In this document: one piece after another, positions 48,471 to 56,880 of the stretch
Position numbering within the stretch: the stretch's first letter is position 1
Layout: every line of letters begins with the position of its first letter
DNA from: Ruminococcus flavefaciens MA2007
GTDB lineage: Bacteria > Bacillota > Clostridia > Oscillospirales > Ruminococcaceae
DNA: 64,000 bases
Direction of reading: 5' to 3'
NCBI RefSeq assembly: GCF_000621845.1
Contig: NZ_KK211355.1
Coordinates: forward strand, 271,603 to 335,602
Made by a program: the position numbers and the translations under genes
Notes under the pieces: generated by a model
What the model saw: only the letters and a program-made list of their open reading frames with translations
The model's database searches: none
Told to the model about the DNA's origin: nothing

Positions 48471-49985
48471 ATGAGAAAAAATGGCTTGAAAAAGCTCTTG
48501 GCAGGGCTCTCGGCTGCTTGTCTGGCAGCTGCGGCGATGCCTGCTGTGAGCTATGCTGCCGAGACTGCTGATACAGCGGCAAAGGAAGTGGTAGGCGACT
48601 CAAACTGTGACGGCAGCGTTGATATGTCAGACGTTGTCCTTATCATGCAGGCAATGGCAAATCCAAACAAGTTCGGTCTGGGCGGAACCGACGAGCACGC
48701 TATAACCGAGCAGGGCTGGAAGAATGCGGACTGCAATGGCAAGGCTGACGGAGTTTCTACAGACGACGCGCTTGCCATTCAGCTTTATCTCCTCGGCAAG
48801 GGCGAGATAAGCAACGGCAAGACCGACGAGCAGCCTCCTGCTGTAGAAGCAACAAAGATTCACCTCAAGAATACCACTATCACAGTTGAGGGCGAGAATG
48901 CTACAGTTGAGGGCACTACCGTTACTATCACTCATTCGGGTGAGTTCTACATTGACGGTACTCTTGACGACGGTCAGATAAATGTAAATATTGCTGACGA
49001 GACTGCCGACGCAGAGACCGTAAAGATATTCCTCAACGGCGTAAATATCACAGGCAAGAGCGCTCCTGCTATTCTCGTGACAAACGCTGAGAATACCTCG
49101 ATAAATATCGTTGACGGTACTGAGAATACTATCACCGACGGCGAGACTGCTTACGCAGGCGACTTCGCAAAGGCAGCGGTTATCGAGGCAAAGGACGATA
49201 TTACTATCAAGGGCGGCGAAAAGGGCGACGGAGTCCTCAATATTACCGCTAATGTTCAGGACGCAATTTCCTGCAACAACGATATCAAGGTAAACGGTGG
49301 TATTATCAATATTACCACAAACAATTCAGAGACCAAGACCGACGGTATCAAGGCTAAGAAATCTGTTACCATAAAGGACGGTACTCTGGATATAGACGCT
49401 GCAGGTGACGGTATAAAGTCCACCAAGGACGCCATTTCATTTGCAGGCGGTATCACGAAGATAAAGGCAGGCAATGACGCTGTACAGGCTGAAACAACTA
49501 TCGACATCAGCGACGGAAAGCTCGTTGCAGGCGGAGACAGAGGTCTCACAGCTGTTACAGGCATCAACATCACAGGCGGTACAGTTATCGCTACAGCTAC
49601 CGATAATCAGGTCGATGAAAAGCTCATAAAGGCTGAAACCCAGCCTGTGATCCTTCTTAACTGCATTGCCGATCCAACAAACGAAAAGGACGGCACATGG
49701 AAGAAAGCCAATAACCTCGAATGGACTGTAATGCGTCCCGAAATGAATGTTAATACGGATAAAACTGATTTCCAGAAGAAATATAAATATATTCTTATCA
49801 GCACATACAGCATTACAGCAGGAACAACCAATTTCACAAATACAAATGTAAACAAGTGGATAACACACACCAATTCAGAAGAATCTCTATTTGCTGTAAG
49901 CAATGGAATCAACGTATTCAATAACGTAAATCCGGCAGGAGCAGCAGATAATGTAAATGTTCCTCCTTCGGAGACGAACGCATAA
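48471..49985 (+). CDS. Secreted Cthe_2159-like beta-helix protein with N-terminal dockerin
   Basis: A 504-residue secreted protein. A signal peptide (about 1-30) is followed by a dockerin (about 40-112, DSNCDGSVDMSDVVLIMQ and ADCNGKADGVSTDDALAIQLYL). The C-terminal part (about 130-425) has repeating short beta-strands (TVKIFLNGVNITGKSAPAI, INIVDGTENTI, KDGTLDIDAAGDGIKS) like the carbohydrate-binding Cthe_2159 family, a calcium-binding beta-helix known to bind polygalacturonate. A C-terminal tail (about 430-504) is not recognised. It probably targets pectin-like or other plant polymers in the cellulosome. GGGAG precedes the ATG. Two promoter regions lie upstream. Confidence 0.87.
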   Translation: MRKNGLKKLLAGLSAACLAAAAMPAVSYAAETADTAAKEVVGDSNCDGSVDMSDVVLIMQAMANPNKFGLGGTDEHAITEQGWKNADCNGKADGVSTDDALAIQLYLLGKGEISNGKTDEQPPAVEATKIHLKNTTITVEGENATVEGTTVTITHSGEFYIDGTLDDGQINVNIADETADAETVKIFLNGVNITGKSAPAILVTNAENTSINIVDGTENTITDGETAYAGDFAKAAVIEAKDDITIKGGEKGDGVLNITANVQDAISCNNDIKVNGGIINITTNNSETKTDGIKAKKSVTIKDGTLDIDAAGDGIKSTKDAISFAGGITKIKAGNDAVQAETTIDISDGKLVAGGDRGLTAVTGINITGGTVIATATDNQVDEKLIKAETQPVILLNCIADPTNEKDGTWKKANNLEWTVMRPEMNVNTDKTDFQKKYKYILISTYSITAGTTNFTNTNVNKWITHTNSEESLFAVSNGINVFNNVNPAGAADNVNVPPSETNA

Positions 49986-50045
49986 TAAGGGGTAATACGA
50001 GAAATGCCGTCTTACGGCAAAAAGTATTGCCATAAGCCGGCTTCC

Positions 50046-50067
50046 GGATCATTCTGATCCTTTTCTC
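50046..50067 (+). terminator. Terminator-like hairpin after the beta-helix gene
   Basis: GGATCA and TGATCC form a 6-bp stem followed by TTTTC. A second hairpin, GCGCC-AC-AGTATT with AATACT-GC-GGCGC, follows at 50073-50101. Confidence 0.65.
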
Positions 50068-50140
50068 AAAAAGCGCCACAGTATTCCCAATACTGCGGCG
50101 CATTTCCCTTTATACGGATATTTATGCCGAGCCCATGAAC

Positions 50141-50308
50141 GGGATTCCAAAGGGACTGTGTTCCTTTGGTCAGGTCAAGGGCTGAAAGCCCTTGCAGGGT
50201 TCGGGGCAGCGCCCCGAGATACGAAGGCGCTCCGCAAGGGGGAATTTCAAAAACAGTCCAGTGGACTGTTTTTGAAAGAGGGACGCCCTGCAAGTGAGGG
50301 CGTCCCTT
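50141..50308. repeat. Composite hairpin repeat (copy 4)
   Basis: Modules in the order of copy 1: GGGATTCC plus CCAAAGG/CCTTTGG, AAGGGCTGAAAGCCCTT, GGGGCAGCGCCCC, AAAAACAGTCC/GGACTGTTTTT, and the ACGCCCTGCAAGTGAGGGCGT end block. The CTCCCTG and GTCAGC hairpins of copies 1 and 3 are missing. Confidence 0.85.
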
Positions 50309-50310
50309 AA

Positions 50311-50334
50311 CGGGCGGCGGAACGCCGCCCCTAC
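50311..50334. repeat. GGGCGGCGGAACGCCGCCC palindrome
   Basis: An 8-bp GC stem ending CCCCTAC, adjoining composite repeat copy 4 and the comFC stop. A near-identical inverted copy lies at 51070-51092. Confidence 0.7.
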
Positions 50335-50336
50335 AT

Positions 50337-51017
50337 CTATTGCTTCATTTTTACGTCCGATTCGTAATTCCGCGAGCGCGTTTTACAGCAGCAGGCGCAG
50401 TACACCTTTGCCGCTCCTGCCTTTTTCAGAGCCGAGGTTATCTCGCGGAGCGTACTGCCCGTAGTGCAGATATCGTCAATGAGCAGCACGTTCTTACCCT
50501 TGATATCCGCAGAAGCCGTGAACGCGCTTTTCAGATTAAGGGCTCTGCTGACGCGGCTGAGCTCCTTTTGCGAGTGCGTATGACGGGACTTCACCACCGA
50601 CTTTGTATCAACGGGCAGTCCGAGAACTCTCCCCGCCTCACGGGCTATGAGCACCGACTGATTGAAGCCGCGCCTGCGGATATCACGCTTATGCATGGGA
50701 GCAGGTATCACCACGTCTGTTTTCTTGTCGATACCCTCTGCTTTGAGCCGCTCCGCAAGGGCTTCTCCGAGAGCATAGGCGGCATTGCCGTCAGTGCCGT
50801 TTTTCAGCAGGATTATGGCAGGCTTCACGTTTTCGTCGTAGTCGAATGCGGCAGTGAAGCTCTCAGCGCCCTCGATATTGAAGCTGCCGCTGTAAACGCT
50901 GAGCTTCGCCGTACATTCCGCGCAGAAGCGCTCCATAGCGCCGATAAGTGCGCCGCATACGGGACAGCGAGTAGGGAAGAACAGATGCAAAAGCCGCCGT
51001 TTCCATAAAAATCTCAT
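50337..51017 (-). CDS. comFC: ComF family phosphoribosyltransferase-like protein
   Basis: A 226-residue protein with an N-terminal zinc finger (CPVCG ... FCAEC) and a PRTase domain with VIPAPMHKRDIRRRGFNQS and the PRPP loop VLLIDDICTTGSTL. ComFC is needed for DNA uptake in competent Firmicutes. The rest of the competence machinery is not in the window. The ATG at 51017 (MRFLWKRR) follows TTAGGTG. Confidence 0.9.
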   Translation of the reverse strand: MRFLWKRRLLHLFFPTRCPVCGALIGAMERFCAECTAKLSVYSGSFNIEGAESFTAAFDYDENVKPAIILLKNGTDGNAAYALGEALAERLKAEGIDKKTDVVIPAPMHKRDIRRRGFNQSVLIAREAGRVLGLPVDTKSVVKSRHTHSQKELSRVSRALNLKSAFTASADIKGKNVLLIDDICTTGSTLREITSALKKAGAAKVYCACCCKTRSRNYESDVKMKQ

Positions 51018-51034
51018 ATCATCACCTAAATTTA

Positions 51035-51061
51035 AAGCTCCGTTGATACGGAGCTTTTTTT
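51035..51061. terminator. Hairpin between comFC and the methyltransferase gene
   Basis: A 10-bp stem, AAAGCTCCGT with ACGGAGCTTT around TGAT. T-runs occur on both strands, longer on the plus strand. Confidence 0.7.
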
Positions 51062-51069
51062 GCGTAATT

Positions 51070-51092
51070 GTAGGGGCGGCGGAACGCCGCCC
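51070..51092. repeat. GTAGGGGCGGCGGAACGCC palindrome
   Basis: Inverted counterpart of the element at 50311-50334. The pair flanks comFC. Confidence 0.7.
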
Positions 51093-51113
51093 GCATAGGT
51101 TTTGCATTATAAA

Positions 51114-52229
51114 TCAAAAATACATATAAAGCTGGCATTTTATCATTCCGTTGTAGAGCTTTCTGCGCTTATGGGCGTCTGAGCCGAAGAACTTCTCGAA
51201 CTCCTCATGAGGGGAGATGATGTAGCTCTGTTTGCTGCCGCCCTTTCCGAGAACTCTGCCCATTTTGCGGTAGATATCCTCAGCCTCTCTCAGCTCAAGA
51301 AGTCTCTCGCCGTAGGGCGGATTGCAGATAACGATAGAATTTTCGGGCTGAACAAATTTCGTGATATCAGCCTGCTCTATTTTCAGTCGTGACTTGATAC
51401 CTGCCTTGTGAGCGTTATCGAGAGTCAGTGCAACTGCTGCGTCGTCGATATCCGCGCCTATTCCGTGAAATTCAGCGCTTCGGTCAACGTTTTCGATAGC
51501 TCTTTTGCGCTCCTCCTGCCAGATACGCGAGTCAAATGTGCTCCATTTTTCCGCCGCAAAGCGCCTGTTGATACCGGGAGCTATCTTCAGCGCTTTCAGC
51601 GCCGCTTCGATAAGAAGCGTACCGCTTCCGCAGAACGGATCGCATACAATGGTATCGGGGCGAACTCTCGCAAGGTCAACTATACCTGCCGCAAGAGTCT
51701 CCTTGATAGGAGCCGCATTGGAATTGCGCCTGTAGCCGCGCTTGTGGAGCCCTACGCCGCTGGTATCGAGATAAAGTGAAACGACGTCCTTGAGGATACT
51801 GAATTTTATCTGCACTGTCGGACCTGTCTCGTCGAACCAGTTTATGTTATACTTGGATTTAAGGCGTTCCACCGCCGCCTTTTTTACAATAGACTGACAG
51901 TCGGGAACGCTGTGGAGCGCTGAGTTCAGCGAATAGCCCTTTACGGGGAATGCGTCCTCGGGACCGATATAGCGTTCAAGCTCGACAGCCTTTACGCCCT
52001 GAAAGAGCTCCTCAAAGGTTGTAGCCTTGAACTCGATGAGCTCGATGAGAACTCTCTCGGCAGTAGAGAGACAAAGATTAGCACGGGCGAGGATATTCTC
52101 GTCGCCCGTGAAGCTTATCTTGCCGTCGCAGACCTTCAGGTCAGTGCCGCCTATTTTTTGTATTTCGTATTTCAGCACGCTTTCCAGACCAAAATGGCAT
52201 GGACAGCATAATCTTATATTATTGCTCAA
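51114..52229 (-). CDS. THUMP-domain rRNA guanine-N2 methyltransferase (RlmL/YpsC-like)
   Basis: A 371-residue RNA methyltransferase. It has an N-terminal ferredoxin-like/THUMP region (about 5-155) and a Rossmann methyltransferase with DPFCGSGTLLIEAAL (SAM site) and NPPYGERL (catalytic N/DPPY). It most resembles the RlmL N-terminal half, which modifies 23S G2445. The ribosome site is AGGTGA. Confidence 0.92.
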   Translation of the reverse strand: MSNNIRLCCPCHFGLESVLKYEIQKIGGTDLKVCDGKISFTGDENILARANLCLSTAERVLIELIEFKATTFEELFQGVKAVELERYIGPEDAFPVKGYSLNSALHSVPDCQSIVKKAAVERLKSKYNINWFDETGPTVQIKFSILKDVVSLYLDTSGVGLHKRGYRRNSNAAPIKETLAAGIVDLARVRPDTIVCDPFCGSGTLLIEAALKALKIAPGINRRFAAEKWSTFDSRIWQEERKRAIENVDRSAEFHGIGADIDDAAVALTLDNAHKAGIKSRLKIEQADITKFVQPENSIVICNPPYGERLLELREAEDIYRKMGRVLGKGGSKQSYIISPHEEFEKFFGSDAHKRRKLYNGMIKCQLYMYF

Positions 52230-52243
52230 ATTATCACCTGTTA

Positions 52244-54802
52244 TTAGTTTTCAACGACGCCTGCTGCTGCAACACCTGCGTCGCCGCCGCCTGCGTCACC
52301 GCCGCCGCTGACATCGCCGCCGCCTGCGCCTCCGCTTACGTCGCCGCCTGCACCGCCGCTGACGTCACCGCCGCCGCTGACATCGCCGCCGCCTGCACCG
52401 CCTGCGTTTCCGCCTGCTGCTGCGCCTGAGTTATCCGAAGCCTGTGTTGTTGCCTGTGTAGTGGACTGTGTGCCGCCGTGAGCACCGTTACAGTACGGAG
52501 GAGAGTAATCCTCGGTGACCTGAGATTTCCAGTATCCTGTAACGCCTCTGCCGCAGTTAGGACCTGCGATACCGCCTGTAGAGCTGCACATAGGCGCTTC
52601 GATAACGGAGCTTACCTTCTCGAAGTAAGGAGAAGTATTTGCGTATTCTGTAGTAATGTAATCGCCGATGATGTTTCGCCATATCTGAGCGGATACAATG
52701 CCCTGCAGGTCGAGGGCAGGGTTCTTGTACTTATAACCCATTGTCATACCGCTGACGAAGTCGGGAGTAAGACCGACGAATACTTCGTCGTACCAGTCCT
52801 GAGTAGTACCTGTCTTGCCGCATACTTCCTTGTTGTAGAGCTTAGCGGCAGTACCTGTACCGTTGTCTATAACGTTTTTGAGAAGTCTGTTCATTACCCA
52901 TGCAGTCTCGTCGGAAACAGCCTGTCTCGGGTTGCCGTTGTTCTCATAGATTATCTGCTGACTGCTGTCCTCTATCCTTGTGATGATATGAGCCTCGTTG
53001 TAGATACCCTGATTGCCGTATGGGATATAGGCATTTACAAGGTTTTCGAGGGTGATACCCTCTTCAAGGCTTCCCAGCGTCATAGGAGAGTAGTTCTTAT
53101 CGTATGCGCAGAATTCAAGTCCCAGCTTTTCAGTGGAGAACTTGAATACTTCTTCAAGTCCGAATTTATAAAGGAGCTGTGCGGGAACGGTGTTGTATGA
53201 CTGCTGAAGTGCCTGATAAATCTTTAAAGGCTGACCATGTCCGCCCGAGCCCATGTAGTTGTTAGGCCACGGCTGACCGTCATCACCTGTGATGACATCT
53301 GTAGGGAGCTTTGAATCGTATACAGTGGTGCCCCAGTGTATCTGACCTGTTTCAATACCGTATCCGTAAGATGTGATAGGCTTTACGGTAGAACCTATCT
53401 GACGTCCGTCTTCCTTACGTACAGCATAGTTTGTACCGAGTGAGCCCACCTTAGGTCCGATGTCACCGACAGCACAGAGGAGCTCGCCGTCGTAGTTCAT
53501 AGCAACGAATGCGATATGCGGCAGATATTCTTCGGCAGTTCCGTCGCCGTCGATATCAGCCCATTTCTTTACGGAGTACTCAGGTACCATATTGTTGATG
53601 TCAAGAAGTCTGTTTTCAACGTACTCCTGCATCTTTTCGTCGTAGGTTGTATAAATTCTGTAGCCGCCCTTGTTTATCTTGTCAAGAGCCTGCCACTTGT
53701 CAACAAGGTTGTATTTCTCCTTGATGATGTCCATAGCTTCAAAGTAAGCGGCGTCCAGTATCCAGCTGTTTGACTTCTGCTTTTCGATCTCCTCCTCGGC
53801 AGTGAGTTCGGGGTGAGCCGCAAGGTACTCGGGAGAATCAGTGTATATGAGCGGAGTTTTCAGGTATTCCTGATACTCGTCGTATGTGATAGCGCCGTTT
53901 TCATAGAGCTTGTAGAGAACGTATTCCTGACGGGGCTTGTTGTTGGCACGTCCGTCAACTACTACAGGCTCCTTGGGATTGTCGTCCTTGTGGTAGATAA
54001 CGAAAGGACCGTATTCCTCAGGGCTCTTCGGGATAGCTGCGAGAACAGCCGCCTCAGGGATAGTGAGGTCGTCAACGTCTTTGCCGAAGTATTTCAGCGA
54101 AGCGAGCTGAATGCCGTTGTAAGCTCCGCCGAAGCCGATATAGTTGAGGTACTCTTCGAGTATCTCGTCCTTTGAGTAGGTCTTTTCCAGCTGCATAGCC
54201 GCGAATATCTCGCGTATCTTACGCTGTGGGGTATGTCTGTCGTCGCCTGACAGGTTCTTGATGAGCTGCTGAGTGATAGTCGAACCACCCTGCTCGGTAT
54301 CATAGAAGTGCAGGAACATATTGAGGAAGGCGGAGAATGTACGCTTGTAGTCAACGCCGTCGTGAACGTAGAAACGCTCGTCCTCGGTATAAACGAAGCA
54401 GTTGCGGACGTGCTGAGGTATCCTGTCAATGCTGACGGGGATACGCTGGAAGTCGTTCTGTACGCGGTGGAGCACCTTGAGCTCGGTCTCGCCGTCTTCG
54501 TTTATGTGGTTTGAGTAGAAGTAGGTATCGCTTCCCGATTCAAGCTGCTGGAGCGTAACGCTGGTGGCGTCGTCCATAAAGTTGAGGACGTAAACGGTCA
54601 GCGCGGTACTTACGATAGTACCCGTTATGATTATGACCAGAAGCAGTGAAAGAAGTGTGGTAGCGATGACGGTCATCAGCTTTTTGAAGATGATGAAGCC
54701 CTTGCTGTGTTTTTTCTTTTTCTTTTTTGGCGGCTGCTTTTTGCTGAGCTCATCGTCGGCAGGGACGAGCTGCGCAGAAGCCTTTCTTTTTTTATCGTTC
54801 AT
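52244..54802 (-). CDS. Class A penicillin-binding protein (PBP1A) with Gly-rich tail
   Basis: An 852-residue bifunctional peptidoglycan synthase. A basic N-terminus (KKQPPKKKKKKHSK) and membrane helix (about 37-65) precede the GT51 glycosyltransferase (about 100-270, EDERFYVHDGVDYKR and GGSTITQQLIKNL). The transpeptidase (about 420-740) has GSTVKP (SxxK), SYN and CGKTGTTQ. The last about 60 residues are an unusual Gly/Ala/Asp run of GGGDVSGG-type repeats. It builds the wall at the outer membrane face. An AAAGGAG site lies about 35 nt upstream of the ATG, separated from it by a CCGCA/TGCGG hairpin. Confidence 0.95.
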   Translation of the reverse strand: MNDKKRKASAQLVPADDELSKKQPPKKKKKKHSKGFIIFKKLMTVIATTLLSLLLVIIITGTIVSTALTVYVLNFMDDATSVTLQQLESGSDTYFYSNHINEDGETELKVLHRVQNDFQRIPVSIDRIPQHVRNCFVYTEDERFYVHDGVDYKRTFSAFLNMFLHFYDTEQGGSTITQQLIKNLSGDDRHTPQRKIREIFAAMQLEKTYSKDEILEEYLNYIGFGGAYNGIQLASLKYFGKDVDDLTIPEAAVLAAIPKSPEEYGPFVIYHKDDNPKEPVVVDGRANNKPRQEYVLYKLYENGAITYDEYQEYLKTPLIYTDSPEYLAAHPELTAEEEIEKQKSNSWILDAAYFEAMDIIKEKYNLVDKWQALDKINKGGYRIYTTYDEKMQEYVENRLLDINNMVPEYSVKKWADIDGDGTAEEYLPHIAFVAMNYDGELLCAVGDIGPKVGSLGTNYAVRKEDGRQIGSTVKPITSYGYGIETGQIHWGTTVYDSKLPTDVITGDDGQPWPNNYMGSGGHGQPLKIYQALQQSYNTVPAQLLYKFGLEEVFKFSTEKLGLEFCAYDKNYSPMTLGSLEEGITLENLVNAYIPYGNQGIYNEAHIITRIEDSSQQIIYENNGNPRQAVSDETAWVMNRLLKNVIDNGTGTAAKLYNKEVCGKTGTTQDWYDEVFVGLTPDFVSGMTMGYKYKNPALDLQGIVSAQIWRNIIGDYITTEYANTSPYFEKVSSVIEAPMCSSTGGIAGPNCGRGVTGYWKSQVTEDYSPPYCNGAHGGTQSTTQATTQASDNSGAAAGGNAGGAGGGDVSGGGDVSGGAGGDVSGGAGGGDVSGGGDAGGGDAGVAAAGVVEN

Positions 54803-54874
54803 TTTGTAAGAATGACCGCAGAAGTGCGGCAGACTCCTTTCAAATTTATTTTTACGTATAAATATACATTATAT

Positions 54875-54903
54875 ATTATAGCACTTTGAGAATAAAATGT
54901 TAA
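54875..54903 (-). promoter_or_regulatory. Promoter of the PBP1A gene
   Basis: Minus strand: TTAACA (54903-54898), 17-bp spacer, TATAAT (54880-54875). Confidence 0.85.
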
Positions 54904-54989
54904 GACCTTTCCGAAAAAATCGGCGTTTTGTATAATATAGAAAAATCGGGCGATAATATTTACGGATATTTCGGCAAGGGAGTGATAGA

Positions 54990-55331
54990 ATGACGCTTAA
55001 AAACGCCAAAAAAATATATTTTACCCTGATAGCGGCAGTTACCGTATCGGGCTTTCTTACGGTCTGTACCCTCGGTCAGGCTGTCCGCAGGAAAAAGGTG
55101 GAAACGCGGCTTGCGGCAGCCGCCACAGAGCATGAAGAAGCGCCGCTTTTCACGGTAAGGGAAAGCGGCGGACGGGCAGCGGTATTCCGCTGCGGCGAGG
55201 ACGAGCCTTTTCTGTATATAGACATCGATACCGCCCTGCTGTCTGATTATGACAGGGCGATGATATCCGAGGGGATATATTTTACCTCGGAGAGCACTCT
55301 CCGACAGTTTATCGAGGATATCTCATCGTGA
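54990..55331 (+). CDS. Small membrane-anchored protein with BofC C-terminal-like domain
   Basis: A 113-residue protein with an N-terminal membrane helix (about 9-30) and a C-terminal domain (about 52-113) with TVRESGGRAAVFRCGEDEP and SDYDRAMISEGIYFTSE. This pattern resembles the BofC C-terminal domain, known from a sporulation protein that controls SpoIVB. Many Clostridia carry such short proteins outside sporulation loci. A TATAAT at 54931 lies upstream without a clear -35. The stop overlaps the convergent flavin reductase gene by 9 bp. Confidence 0.65.
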   Translation: MTLKNAKKIYFTLIAAVTVSGFLTVCTLGQAVRRKKVETRLAAAATEHEEAPLFTVRESGGRAAVFRCGEDEPFLYIDIDTALLSDYDRAMISEGIYFTSESTLRQFIEDISS

Positions 55332-55913
55332 GCCCTGCTGGGGGTTGTGCTTTTTCTTTTTGCGCACTGAGAAGCCGAAGTCGCCCAGCTTTCTGCCGAG
55401 AGCAAAGTATTCTCCGTGGGCGAATGCCATGAGCCCGCACTGCTGGAGATTTAGCTTGCCCTTGCTGTCGATGTACTTCTCGTCAACGTCAATGCCGATT
55501 ATCTCCGCAAGGAACATGGTGTGCGAGCCGAGAAGCTTCTCGTCAACGACTTTGCATTCAAGGCTCAGCGGACACTCGTCGATAAGGGGCGGAGCTACCT
55601 TCTGCGCAGGTACGGTGTGGAATCCGCAGGCGCCGAGCTTGTCCGTATTTTTGCCGCTCTTTACGCCGCAGAAGTCGGTCTCGCGGCACATAGCGGAGGT
55701 CGTAAGGTTTATGACGAATTCTCCCGAAGCTTTTATGATATCATGGGAGTGCCTTTCGGGACGAACGGATATGTATGTCATAGGCGGACGGGTGCAGACA
55801 ATGCCTGTCCAGCCGATAGTGAGCACGTTAGGCTGCTCCATAGTGCCGCAGGTGACCAGCGCAGCAGGTACGGGAGCAAGAAGAGTGCTGCCTTTCCAGA
55901 ATTGTTTTGCCAT
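55323..55913 (-). CDS. Flavin reductase-like FMN-binding protein
   Basis: A 196-residue split-barrel flavoprotein of the flavin reductase-like family. It has VPAALVTCGTMEQPNVLTIGWTGIV, RPERHSHDIIKASGEFVINL and the late HGEYFALGRKLGDFGFSV. It probably binds FMN and reduces or transfers flavin electrons; the partner is unknown. The basic C-terminal tail is unusual. GAGGAAAT precedes the ATG. Confidence 0.9.
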   Translation of the reverse strand: MAKQFWKGSTLLAPVPAALVTCGTMEQPNVLTIGWTGIVCTRPPMTYISVRPERHSHDIIKASGEFVINLTTSAMCRETDFCGVKSGKNTDKLGACGFHTVPAQKVAPPLIDECPLSLECKVVDEKLLGSHTMFLAEIIGIDVDEKYIDSKGKLNLQQCGLMAFAHGEYFALGRKLGDFGFSVRKKKKHNPQQGSR

Positions 55914-56058
55914 ATTTCCTCCTTATTCATGGCTTCGGGGCTGAGTTTTCATTGTATTTGCAGAGTTTGCGCATATTATTGAGATAAACTCTTTGAAGGT
56001 TTTTCCCGATGAATACGTGTAATTTCTGTAAGTACAATGGAGCACAGCCCCGATAGTT
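55914..56058. other. Intergenic region with nested inverted repeats
   Basis: CGGGGCTG (55936-55943) pairs with CAGCCCCG (56045-56052), enclosing GAGTTT/AAACTC. No terminator tract or ORF. It could be a structured leader for the flavin reductase gene. Confidence 0.35.
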
Positions 56059-56835
56059 TTATCTTATCTCATTGAGGAAATGTCTGTATTCCTCGAAGTT
56101 GTATTTGCCCTTTTCACGGGTTATCTCGCCGTATTCTATGGCGCTTGTGGGACAGTTTCCGATACAGCCCATGCAGTGAGCGCAGGTAGTGCCCCATGTG
56201 GGCTTATCCTCTTTCAGAGTTATGTTGTTGAGAGGACAGACCTCCTCGCATTTTCCGCAGCCGATGCACTTATCCGACGCGAAGAAATCCTCGGTCTTCA
56301 TCTTGTGCTTATACCAGATAGGATTGAACGGCAGGGTTATGAGCTTCTCGAACAGGAAAACGTACCTTGATTTCAGCTTTTCGCAGTTTTGTATGCTGTT
56401 GGCGATGTCGTCTATCTTGTCAAAGGACTTGAAGATACGGTTCTTTATCTCCTCCTCGGTGAGCTGCGGATAGTGGCTGATGTAGTAGTTTCGCGGCATT
56501 ATGAGCTCTGAGCACCCCATGAACTCCATGCCCTTTTTCTTGAACAGCTTCTTTGCCAGCCAGCCTGTTATGCCTGCATAGCCTGCGCTGTTTGCGATGA
56601 AGTATACCGCCTTATTGCCTGTCAGCTCGACATTTTTGAGATAATCGCTCATAAAACGCGGCATTTCGCATATATATACGGGAGCGCAGACGATAAACGG
56701 ATTGTCGGAGTGAAGCTCGGAATAGTCGTTCTTTTTTATTCTTCCCAGCAGGTCTATACACTGGTCGTCCAGCTTTTTTGCAAGCTCCGTGGCAATGAAT
56801 TTCGTATTGCCTGTAGCCGAATAGTAAAGGATCAT
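56059..56835 (-). CDS. EFR1 family ferredoxin (flavodoxin fold plus 2[4Fe-4S])
   Basis: A 258-residue protein with a flavodoxin-like N-terminal domain (YYSATGNTKFIATELAKKL at the FMN phosphate loop) and a C-terminal bacterial ferredoxin (CIGCGKCEEVCP and CAHCMGCIGNCP). The fusion matches EFR1 proteins of anaerobic Firmicutes, which shuttle low-potential electrons. The partner reaction is unknown. Confidence 0.9.
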   Translation of the reverse strand: MILYYSATGNTKFIATELAKKLDDQCIDLLGRIKKNDYSELHSDNPFIVCAPVYICEMPRFMSDYLKNVELTGNKAVYFIANSAGYAGITGWLAKKLFKKKGMEFMGCSELIMPRNYYISHYPQLTEEEIKNRIFKSFDKIDDIANSIQNCEKLKSRYVFLFEKLITLPFNPIWYKHKMKTEDFFASDKCIGCGKCEEVCPLNNITLKEDKPTWGTTCAHCMGCIGNCPTSAIEYGEITREKGKYNFEEYRHFLNEIR

Positions 56836-56880
56836 AAAATTCCCCCCAGAAAGTATTTGCCGCGGCGCAAAGCGCCGATA

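Noticed and set aside
52259..52430. Ala/Cys-rich plus-strand ORF opposite the PBP1A tail
   Set aside because: A frame shadow of the Gly/Asp repeats with no start context.
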